Assembly: GCA_038246645.1 (NCBI GenBank) | Contig: JBBRVS010000160.1 | Span: 1 to 13,241 of the forward strand | Direction of reading: 5' to 3' | Length of the DNA stretch: 13,241 nt | From: JAHCHG01 sp038246645 | GTDB taxonomy: Bacteria > Acidobacteriota > Blastocatellia > Pyrinomonadales > Pyrinomonadaceae | Shown: piece after piece, positions 1 to 5,075 of the stretch | Layout: every line of letters starts with the position of its first letter | Position numbering within the stretch: the stretch's first letter is position 1 | Program-made: the position numbers and the translations under genes | The notes under the pieces: model-generated | What the model saw: the letters and a program-made list of their open reading frames with translations, nothing else | Databases searched by the model: none | What the model was told of the DNA's origin: nothing

Positions 1-230
1 CCGGCAAATATAATTCGCCGTCGGAAGTCGTCCGCGACGCGCTCAATTTATTAAGAGAGCAAGATCAATTAAGAGAACTGCGCCGCAAAGAAGTCCGGCG
101 CGAGGTGATGAAAGGCGTTGAGCAGATCAGAAACGGCGAATACACAACCATTTCAAATAAAGAAGAAGCCGAACAGATGATTGAAAAAATCAAACGCGAA
201 GGAAGACAAAGACTTGCCGAAAGAGAATAA
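1..230 (+). CDS. parD: ParD-like antitoxin, C-terminal part (5' end outside window)
   Basis: Reading from base 3, the sequence encodes 75 residues to a TAA at 228-230. The first residues, GKYNSPSEVVRDALNLL, match the end of the ribbon-helix-helix DNA-binding domain of ParD/CopG-type antitoxins. The rest is a highly charged tail, which in this family wraps around the toxin. Roughly 20 N-terminal residues, including the RHH beta strand, lie upstream of the window. The downstream parE-like gene overlaps its 3' end, the usual arrangement of a parDE operon in which the antitoxin neutralises the toxin and the pair represses its own promoter. The promoter is not in the window. Family assignment is confident; the exact subfamily is not. 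Confidence 0.85.
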   Translation, partial: GKYNSPSEVVRDALNLLREQDQLRELRRKEVRREVMKGVEQIRNGEYTTISNKEEAEQMIEKIKREGRQRLAERE

Positions 231-555
231 TTTAGAAAAACAAGGTATTTATATTCTTACCGCCGAAGCCGAAAATGATCTCAAAGAAATTTGGGTTTAT
301 ATCGCTGAAAATAATCGGTCTGCCGCAGATAAATTGATCGAAGGAATTTTTGAAAAATTTCAACTTCTGGCGGATAACAAAGAGATCGGCAGACGGCGGG
401 ATGATTTTATTATCGAAATGCGAGTGTTTCCCTTCAAAAAATATTACATCTATTATTTTCCGAATGAGGAAGGCGTGGAAATTTATCGTGTCTTGCACGG
501 TTCACGCGACATCGAAAGCGAGTTTGAAGATTATTTTGAAGGATTAAAAGAGTAA
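214..555 (+). CDS. parE: ParE/RelE-family toxin
   Basis: This is a 113-residue protein of the ParE/RelE toxin superfamily. Visible landmarks are YILTAEAENDLKEIW at the start of the fold, GRRRDD in the middle, and the C-terminal YRVLHGSRDIE, which is close to the family hallmark RVLHGxRD. ParE toxins act on DNA gyrase and RelE types cleave mRNA; the sequence alone does not decide which. The frame is open from a TTG at 181, but I prefer the TTG at 214 because GGAAG (201-205) lies 8 nt upstream and the shorter product fits the family length. That start overlaps the antitoxin gene by 17 nt, implying translational coupling. The gene appears intact. lipA begins 12 nt after its stop, so the TA pair and lipA may share a transcript. 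Confidence 0.85.
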   Translation: MPKENNLEKQGIYILTAEAENDLKEIWVYIAENNRSAADKLIEGIFEKFQLLADNKEIGRRRDDFIIEMRVFPFKKYYIYYFPNEEGVEIYRVLHGSRDIESEFEDYFEGLKE

Positions 556-567
556 TTGGAAGTTATT

Positions 568-1527
568 ATGATCGAAGAAAAAGTTTTAATCGAAAAATTT
601 ATCGCCAACAAAAACGGCACGAGCCGCAAGAAAGAGCGGATCAAAAAACCCGATTGGCTGAAAATCAAGATCGGCGATCCGACCAATCAGAATGCGGTTT
701 TGAAATTGATTGACGGGCTGAACTTGCACACCGTTTGCCAGGAAGCGCGTTGTCCGAACATCTTTGAATGCTGGACGGATAAAACGGCGACGTTTATGCT
801 CGGCGGCGACACTTGCACGCGGACTTGCGGTTTTTGCGCCGTCAACAAAGGCAAACCGATGGACTTAGACCCGCTCGAACCGACACACGTTGCCGAAGCG
901 GTCGCGCATCTCGGACTCGCTCACGCCGTTATAACTTCAGTAAATCGTGATGATTTGCCGGACGGCGGTTCGCGTCATTGGGCGGAAACGATTTTGAAGG
1001 TTCGTGAATTAAATCCGACGTGCAAAGTCGAAGTTTTGATTCCCGATTTCAACGGCGACGAACAGGCTCTGAATAATGTCTTAACGGCGCGTCCGGATGT
1101 TTTAAATCACAACACGGAAACGATTGCGCGACTTTACCGAAGAGTTCGTCCCGACGCGATTTATACGCAAACGCTCGAATTATTAGACCGCTCGGCAAAA
1201 TTCCGCGATTCGCAATTTCCGAAGATGCTGACCAAAAGCGGAATTATGGCCGGCTTGGGCGAAGAATTCGAAGAAGTCGTTGCGCTGATGAAGGATTTGC
1301 GCTCGGTTGATTGCAACATTATGACCATCGGGCAATATTTGCAGCCGTATGAAAAACGTCTGCCCGTCGAACGCTACGTTACACCCGAAGAATTCGCTGA
1401 ATGGAAAAAGATCGGTTTGAGTCTCGGTTTCAAACACGTCGAATCTTCGCCGCTGACGCGCAGTTCGTATCACGCGCGACAACAAACCGAAGCGGGCGAA
1501 GCAAATTTGGTTTCGATTAGTAGATAA
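568..1527 (+). CDS. lipA: Lipoyl synthase (radical SAM)
   Basis: LipA inserts two sulfurs into protein-bound octanoyl groups to make lipoyl cofactors for the 2-oxoacid dehydrogenases and the glycine cleavage system. With the ATG at 568 the protein is 319 residues, normal for the family. The auxiliary 4Fe-4S cluster motif CX4CX5C is at Cys57, Cys62 and Cys68, and the radical SAM motif CX3CX2C (CTRTCGFC) is at Cys83, Cys87 and Cys90. The C-terminal RSSYHA (298-303) supplies the conserved serine ligand of the auxiliary cluster. A TTG at 556 is in frame, but GGAAG (558-562) lies 5 nt before the ATG, so the ATG is preferred. No lipB or dehydrogenase gene is nearby; instead it directly follows a parDE pair, possibly in one transcript. 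Identification is very secure. Confidence 0.97.
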   Translation: MIEEKVLIEKFIANKNGTSRKKERIKKPDWLKIKIGDPTNQNAVLKLIDGLNLHTVCQEARCPNIFECWTDKTATFMLGGDTCTRTCGFCAVNKGKPMDLDPLEPTHVAEAVAHLGLAHAVITSVNRDDLPDGGSRHWAETILKVRELNPTCKVEVLIPDFNGDEQALNNVLTARPDVLNHNTETIARLYRRVRPDAIYTQTLELLDRSAKFRDSQFPKMLTKSGIMAGLGEEFEEVVALMKDLRSVDCNIMTIGQYLQPYEKRLPVERYVTPEEFAEWKKIGLSLGFKHVESSPLTRSSYHARQQTEAGEANLVSISR

Positions 1528-1539
1528 AATATTATTCCG

Positions 1540-1651
1540 ATGATTCATCTTGTTTATATCGCACACCGACGACGGCGAAACCGTCCGCATCATCAGCGCG
1601 AGAGAACCGACGCGCGGAGAACGTGAGAAATATGAACGAGGAGAATACTAA
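1540..1651 (+). pseudogene. BrnT-family toxin remnant (truncated, frameshifted)
   Basis: After the lipA stop an ATG at 1540 reads MIHLVYIAH. The frame then breaks, and the frame starting at 1562 continues HTDDGETVRIISAREPTRGE to a TAA at 1649-1651. Joined, the two pieces reproduce the C-terminal end of BrnT toxins, including the RIISAR segment and the following ERxxYE. The join lies in a CA-rich stretch (1561-1567), and loss of one CA unit would explain the shift. The N-terminal two thirds of the roughly 90-residue toxin are absent. BrnT is a RelE-fold ribonuclease, and this copy cannot be functional. The small gene overlapping its 3' end is probably its former partner. A sequencing error could explain the frameshift but not the missing N-terminus. 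Confidence 0.7.
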
Positions 1652-1862
1652 ACAATCGGAAGACGAAATGCGTCCCGAATATGACCTTTCACAGTTGAAA
1701 GGCAGAGTGCGCGGAAAGTATGTCGAGCGTTATCGTTCAGGCACAAATTTAGTGCTGCTGGAATCGGATGTGCAAGCAGCATTTCCCGACGCGGAATCCG
1801 TCAATGAAGCGTTGCGAATGCTGATGAAAGTCGCGGATCGTCAAGTTCAAAAACAGACTTGA
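1632..1862 (+). CDS. Small antitoxin-like protein next to the BrnT remnant
   Basis: This encodes 76 residues. The core DEMRPEYDLSQLKGRVRGKY, followed by GTNLVLLESDVQAAFPDAES and VNEALRML, is a pattern I recognise from small putative antitoxins encoded directly behind toxin genes. It is not the classical BrnA sequence. The C-terminal half (FPDAESVNEALRMLMKVA) resembles a short helix-turn-helix or ribbon-helix-helix end. The gene overlaps the dead brnT reading frame by 20 nt, the spacing expected of a former toxin-antitoxin operon. A GTG at 1623 is an alternative start; GGAGA (1616-1620) is only 2 nt before it and 11 nt before the ATG, so the start is uncertain. The reading frame is intact although the toxin is not. 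Function is inferred from context. Confidence 0.7.
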   Translation: MNEENTKQSEDEMRPEYDLSQLKGRVRGKYVERYRSGTNLVLLESDVQAAFPDAESVNEALRMLMKVADRQVQKQT

Positions 1863-1962
1863 ATGGTTGTGACGCAATGTCCAACAAATCAATAGACGTG
1901 AGGCAAAAATTTCGTTAAAAAACATAACAACAATCCGATTTAACGCGTCTCGCGGGCAATCA

Positions 1963-2607
1963 ATGAAAATTCTCGAAACCGAACGCTTAATTTTGCGCGA
2001 AATCGTTGAAACTGATGACGAATTTATTCTCGATCTGCTCAATCAGCCGTCGTTTATCAAATATATCGGCGACAGGAATGTTCGAAATTTAGAGGAATCG
2101 CGCGAATTTATTGAAAGCCGTTTTACGAAAGGTTATGCGGAAAATGGTTTCGGTTTGTATTTGGTCGAATTAAAAAACGAATTTTGCACCCTTGCTGACG
2201 CGCGGGTTTCTGCCTCTGAGGACGAATTTCGCACCCTTGCTGACGCGCGGGTTTCTGCCTTTGATGATGAACGCGTTTCTCAATCTGAAATCCAAAATCC
2301 AAAATCTAAAATCCGAAATCAAGCTATCGGCATCTGCGGCTTTGTCAAGCGCGACACTTTGCCGGATGCGGACATCGGTTTTGCGTTTTTGCCGCAGTTT
2401 GAGAAACGCGGATTTGCCTTTGAATCTGCCGACGCGATGATGAAATACGGACGCGAAAAATTGAATCTGAGAAAAGTTCTTGCCATCACGACGCAAAATA
2501 ATGAAAGCTCGATAAAATTACTCGAAAAACTCGGTTTCAAGCTTGAGCGTTTGATAAAAATGCCGCACGACGATCAAGAATTAAATTTGTTTTCATCGGA
2601 AGATTAA
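1963..2607 (+). CDS. GNAT N-acetyltransferase (RimJ/RimL-like) with repeat-derived insert
   Basis: The N-terminus (ILETERLILREI) and the C-terminal half (IGFAFLPQFEKRGFAFESAD, then TTQNNESSIKLLEKLGF) are typical of the Acetyltransf_3/RimJ-RimL branch of the GNAT fold, which transfers acetyl from acetyl-CoA to an amine. The substrate cannot be told. Residues about 72-119, between the strand GFGLYLVEL and the strand AIGICGF, are not GNAT sequence. They are encoded by two 45-bp direct repeats and a 7-bp tandem repeat, and the reading frame stays open through all of it. The insert falls at what should be a beta-hairpin loop, so the enzyme may still fold. The protein is 214 residues, compared with about 165-180 usual for the family. 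No strong ribosome binding site precedes the ATG. Confidence 0.9.
   Translation: MKILETERLILREIVETDDEFILDLLNQPSFIKYIGDRNVRNLEESREFIESRFTKGYAENGFGLYLVELKNEFCTLADARVSASEDEFRTLADARVSAFDDERVSQSEIQNPKSKIRNQAIGICGFVKRDTLPDADIGFAFLPQFEKRGFAFESADAMMKYGREKLNLRKVLAITTQNNESSIKLLEKLGFKLERLIKMPHDDQELNLFSSED
2176..2265 (+). repeat. Two 45-bp direct repeats inside the GNAT gene
   Basis: Copies lie at 2176-2220 and 2221-2265 and match at 41 of 45 positions. Each carries the core GCACCCTTGCTGACGCGCGG and encodes 15 residues containing TLADARVSA. A degraded piece of a third copy may follow (about 2266-2285). The length is a multiple of three, so the host reading frame is kept. Confidence 0.9.
2282..2320 (+). 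repeat. 7-bp tandem repeat inside the GNAT gene
   Basis: This holds five and a half units of a heptamer close to AATCCAA (AATCTGA, AATCCAA, AATCCAA, AATCTAA, AATCCGA, AATC). The 39-bp block equals 13 codons and so preserves the frame. It sits immediately after the 45-bp repeats and forms the end of the inserted segment. Confidence 0.85.
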
Positions 2608-2644
2608 AACTTACGATAAAAGCAACTTCAATCCGGAGTTTAAT

Positions 2645-2683
2645 ATCTTAAATCTTAAATTTGAAAGCTTGAATCACTTTCAA
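2645..2683. repeat. Degenerate 7-bp repeats with a short inverted repeat between convergent genes
   Basis: From 2645 the sequence reads ATCTTAA, ATCTTAA, ATTTGAA, AGCTTGA, ATC, again with a 7-bp period and similar composition to the heptamers in the GNAT gene. Overlapping it is an inverted repeat TTGAAAG (2661-2667) / CTTTCAA (2677-2683) with a 9-nt loop, ending next to the stop codon of the minus-strand gene. It could be a weak bidirectional terminator, but there is no good T-tract. Confidence 0.45.
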
Positions 2684-2947
2684 TTATTTAGTCTTTTCAT
2701 TTTTGGAAACCTTGCTGTTATCCCAAAAATCAGGATTGCGCGGTGCATTGGGATGTTTTTGAGCGTATTCGATCTGTTTGGCTCGTAATTTTAATTCTTC
2801 TTCTTTTTGCCGACGCTTTTCCGCTCCGGTCAGCGGCGGTTTTCCTCGCGCTCCCCAATAATACTTCACGGTTACAAACGCTAAAGCCGCACTTCCGACC
2901 AGAGTCAGAATTAAAACTATCGTGATTATCCAACCGAAACTAGACAT
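2684..2947 (-). CDS. Small single-pass membrane protein of unknown function
   Basis: This encodes 87 residues. Residues about 5-29 (SFGWIITIVLILTLVGSAAL onward) form one strongly hydrophobic membrane helix. It is followed by a basic, charged tail (KPPLTGAEKRRQKEEELKLR) with helical character and a polar C-terminus ending in KNEKTK. I do not recognise the family. Its start lies 14 nt after the stop of the J-domain protein gene on the same strand, so the two are probably one operon and may act together. The lysine- and arginine-rich stretch just after the helix suggests an N-out, C-in topology. Downstream is the convergent GNAT gene. Confidence 0.7.
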   Translation of the reverse strand: MSSFGWIITIVLILTLVGSAALAFVTVKYYWGARGKPPLTGAEKRRQKEEELKLRAKQIEYAQKHPNAPRNPDFWDNSKVSKNEKTK

Positions 2948-2961
2948 AGAAAACGCAAATT

Positions 2962-3780
2962 TTAACGAAAGGCAGAAACGTCGAAGCCGTATCTTTCTTT
3001 GATGTCGGCTTCGACCGCTTGATTGACATTTTGCAGATTTACCAGCCGGCGCGTTGCTTTTTGAATGTGTGTTTTGGTTCGCGCCGCCATCTGTTTGAAA
3101 AGATTCCTGCCTTCGATCTGTTCGCTTCTGACCTTTTCGCGCAAAATGAAAAGTTCCGATAATTCGACTTCCAGTTTTTCGGCGCGGAGTTCCTTTAAAC
3201 GACGCGTAACCTGAAAAATCTGGCGAATCACGCGAACCAATTGATCGCCGATCGAATCGCCTTTCACCAGATCGGGCGAATCCCTGTATTCTTCGACCAG
3301 TTTATTCAAAAGCCCCTGATCGCCTTCGGCGTAAGCATCGTTAAGCTTTGCCATCAGATCGGTGCGGCGCGTTCTTTCTTCAACATCAATTGCGAGATCG
3401 GGATGAATCATTTTTGCCAGACTGTGATAAGCCTTTTTCGCTTCCGGCGAAGGATTCCATTTATGAGTGCAGGCTTGCCAGTTTTCTTCGTCCGCCGCTT
3501 CCGCCGATTCTTCGGCGCGTTTGCGGGCTTCTTCGGCGCGGGCTTTTATTTCTTCGTCTTCAGGATTCAGCTTTAATTCTTCTTCGGCGATCTGCGCTTC
3601 GATCTCGTCGAGTTCGGCATAGAGTCTGCCGACTTCCATCGTGTAATTGGCTTCAAACTGTTCGAGTTCGGCGCGGAGTTCGGTCATCGCTTCTTCACGC
3701 GTGGCAAGAGTTTCCTTCAAACGCTCAAGTTTTTTGTGCTTTTTGGCAAGTTCTAATTCTTCGGGCGCAACAGTGTTCAT
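2962..3780 (-). CDS. Coiled-coil protein with a J-like domain
   Basis: This encodes 272 residues with three parts. Residues about 8-97 are almost uninterrupted charged heptads (AEEARKRAEESAEAADEE), which predict a long coiled coil. Residues about 111-155 (SPEAKKAYHSLAKMIHPDLA, later LNDAY) resemble a DnaJ J-domain and include the HPD tripeptide (126-128) through which J-domains stimulate the ATPase of DnaK. The remainder is again helical and basic. There is no signal peptide or membrane segment, so it is expected in the cytoplasm. It is not DnaJ itself: there is no G/F region, zinc finger or C-terminal substrate domain. It may be a specialised DnaK co-chaperone tethered through the small membrane protein encoded next to it; this is inference. 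No clear ribosome binding site precedes the ATG. Confidence 0.8.
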   Translation of the reverse strand: MNTVAPEELELAKKHKKLERLKETLATREEAMTELRAELEQFEANYTMEVGRLYAELDEIEAQIAEEELKLNPEDEEIKARAEEARKRAEESAEAADEENWQACTHKWNPSPEAKKAYHSLAKMIHPDLAIDVEERTRRTDLMAKLNDAYAEGDQGLLNKLVEEYRDSPDLVKGDSIGDQLVRVIRQIFQVTRRLKELRAEKLEVELSELFILREKVRSEQIEGRNLFKQMAARTKTHIQKATRRLVNLQNVNQAVEADIKERYGFDVSAFR

Positions 3781-3795
3781 AAATGCGATTGTGTA

Positions 3796-3832
3796 ATTTA
3801 CTCTTGGAAAAACCCAAGTAAATCAGTATATT
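3796..3832 (+). promoter_or_regulatory. Candidate promoter with overlapping palindromic operator for the DUF433/DUF5615 pair
   Basis: TTGGAA (3804-3809) and TATATT (3827-3832) are separated by 17 nt, a plausible sigma-70-type promoter. An imperfect palindrome, ATTTACTCTTGG (3796-3807) against CCAAGTAAAT (3814-3823) with a 2-nt bulge and 6-nt loop, covers the -35 element and most of the spacer, as an autorepressor site would. Transcription would begin at about 3839-3840, almost on the ATG at 3842, predicting a leaderless or nearly leaderless message. No ribosome binding site is visible, which agrees. Confidence 0.45.
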
Positions 3833-3841
3833 TTAATTGTT

Positions 3842-4081
3842 ATGAAAATTAAAGATTTAATAACGATTGATTCCGAAATCCTTAACGGCACGCCCGTTTT
3901 TAAAGGAACTCGCGTGCCGATCCAATCTCTGTTCTGGCATCTCGAAGAAGGAATTTCGATCAATGAATTTTTGGAAGATTTCCCCTCGGTCACCAAAGAA
4001 CAAGTTATTCAAATTTTAGAGATTTCAAATAAAATGATGACCACACCGAAAGTTATCCGACTCTATGAAAATTTTGCTTGA
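3842..4081 (+). CDS. DUF433 family antitoxin
   Basis: This encodes 79 residues with the complete DUF433 signature: ILNGTPVFKGTRVPIQSLFW, then EEGISINEFLEDFPSVTKEQ and a final helix (VIQILEIS). DUF433 proteins have a winged-helix-like fold, are found next to DUF5615 PIN-like proteins, and are regarded as the antitoxin of such pairs. The length is normal and the gene is intact. The toxin reading frame begins at 4065 and overlaps its last 17 nt, so the pair was translationally coupled. It is divergent from the J-domain gene, with a candidate promoter and operator in the 61-nt gap. Confidence 0.88.
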   Translation: MKIKDLITIDSEILNGTPVFKGTRVPIQSLFWHLEEGISINEFLEDFPSVTKEQVIQILEISNKMMTTPKVIRLYENFA

Positions 4082-4387
4082 TGAAAATCTGCCTAAAAGA
4101 TTAAAAAAGGATTTTTCAGAACACAAAATTTATACCGTACCGATAAAAACTGGAACGGAAAGAAAAACGGCGAATTGCTCGAATTAATGCTTGCCGAAAG
4201 TTTTAATATTCTGATGACTTTTGATCAAAATCTCGAACACCAGCAAAATTTCACAAAATATCCGATAAGTGTTTTTGTTTTAATCGCAGAAAATAATACT
4301 TACTCGATTTTGAGCGAATTAGTGCCGGAAATTACTGCTGAATTAGAAAAAAAACTTGAAATCGGCGTAACGCATATTGGAAGTTAA
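4065..4387 (+). pseudogene. DUF5615 PIN-like toxin, frameshifted
   Basis: The ATG at 4065 opens MKILLDENLPKRLKKDFSEH, the typical N-terminus of DUF5615 (Mut7-C-like/PIN-like) proteins with an acidic residue in LLDENLP. That frame ends early at about 4185. From 4142 the frame one base over reads DKNWNGKKNGELLELMLAES and then ILMTFDQNLEHQQNF, continuing to a TAA at 4385-4387. Only two bases (4140-4141) lie between the last codon of the first part and the first codon of the second. Restoring one base, for instance to make an arginine codon before DKNW, gives a normal protein of about 107 residues. This is most simply a one-base deletion inactivating the toxin; an assembly or sequencing error cannot be excluded. 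The downstream part alone (from 4175, 70 residues) lacks the N-terminal acidic motif. Confidence 0.8.
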
Positions 4388-4454
4388 GCGCGGATTTCTC
4401 TCTTATAAAAATTTCAAAACTCAAAAATTAGAAGTTAGAAATGATTTTTCATCT

Positions 4455-4889
4455 TTATTCAACTTCGATGATTTCAAAACTCGTCGTAATTTCAACTTTT
4501 GGTTTAAGGGTATCGGCGACCGAGCAATATTTCGTGTCGGAAAGTTCGATGGCATCGGCGACGGCTTTTTCCGAAACACTACGTCCATATACGATATGGT
4601 GAATATTTATTTTGGTAAAAGAACGCGGATGTTCGTCGCGCCGCGCGCCCGTAAGTTCGACTTTATAATCCGTAATGATCTGCCGTTTTTTCTGGAGAAT
4701 CGAAACGACATCAATCGCCGTACAGCTTCCGACGGCGATTAAAAGCAATTCGACGGGCGACGCGGCGGTTTTATTATCGCCTTTCGTATCAATAATTTGC
4801 GAGTGCCCGCTGGCGCTCGTGCCGACAAACATTTCATCTCCGGCATATTTTATTTCGGTTTTATAATTATTTATCATTAAATTTTCCAT
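4455..4889 (-). CDS. OsmC/Ohr-family protein
   Basis: This encodes about 144 residues of the OsmC-like fold. The first conserved cysteine is in LLLIAVGSCTAIDVVSIL (about Cys56) and the second in SDTKYCSVADTL (about Cys122). These are the peroxidatic and resolving cysteines that reduce organic hydroperoxides in Ohr/OsmC, although this branch (YhfA-like, with SPVELLLIAVGSCTAIDV) is less well characterised. Both cysteines are present. The frame is open up to 4970, but the extra 27 residues do not resemble the family and the ATG at 4889 gives the usual N-terminus; the ATG at 4877, preceded by GGAAAA, is a second option. The gene is divergent from the exported glycine-zipper protein. Confidence 0.9.
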   Translation of the reverse strand: MENLMINNYKTEIKYAGDEMFVGTSASGHSQIIDTKGDNKTAASPVELLLIAVGSCTAIDVVSILQKKRQIITDYKVELTGARRDEHPRSFTKINIHHIVYGRSVSEKAVADAIELSDTKYCSVADTLKPKVEITTSFEIIEVE

Positions 4890-4980
4890 AGTCTTAAACG
4901 ATTTATTAGAATGAATTTTGAAAAGTTTAGCATAAATCGGTTGGAATTTATTTCCCGAAACCTGCGACAAAAATAAACCT

Positions 4981-4997
4981 TTGGCACAAAAAATGCT
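4981..4997 (+). promoter_or_regulatory. Candidate sigma-54 promoter upstream of the exported protein gene
   Basis: TTGGCACAAAAAATGCT has the -24 GG (4983-4984) and -12 GC (4995-4996) separated by exactly 10 nt, and the -24 box TTGGCAC matches the consensus fully. The -12 box is ATGCT rather than TTGCT. Transcription would start near 5008, leaving a leader of about 70 nt. A sigma-70 reading (TTGGCA at 4981-4986, TATAGG at 5005-5010, 18-nt spacer) is also possible but has a weaker -10. Confidence 0.45.
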
Positions 4998-5075
4998 TCT
5001 TAGTTATAGGCAAACTGAAAGGTTTGAGAATTTTCTTAAAATTTAAGAGAAACTTACCCAACGAGGAGAAAAAAG

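Noticed and set aside
2176..2320. CRISPR-like array
   Set aside because: The 45-bp repeats are adjacent without spacers and lie inside a coding sequence; the 7-bp units are a simple tandem repeat.
3348..3782. 144-codon plus-strand frame opposite the J-domain gene
   Set aside because: Arg/Leu-rich shadow with no family features; the minus-strand protein has the HPD motif and coiled coil.
4130..4150. Programmed frameshift in the DUF5615 gene
   Set aside because: No slippery heptamer, no downstream hairpin and no family precedent; a one-base deletion or error is simpler.
4377..4742. 121-codon plus-strand frame opposite the OsmC gene
   Set aside because: The minus strand encodes a clear OsmC protein with both cysteines; this frame is its shadow.
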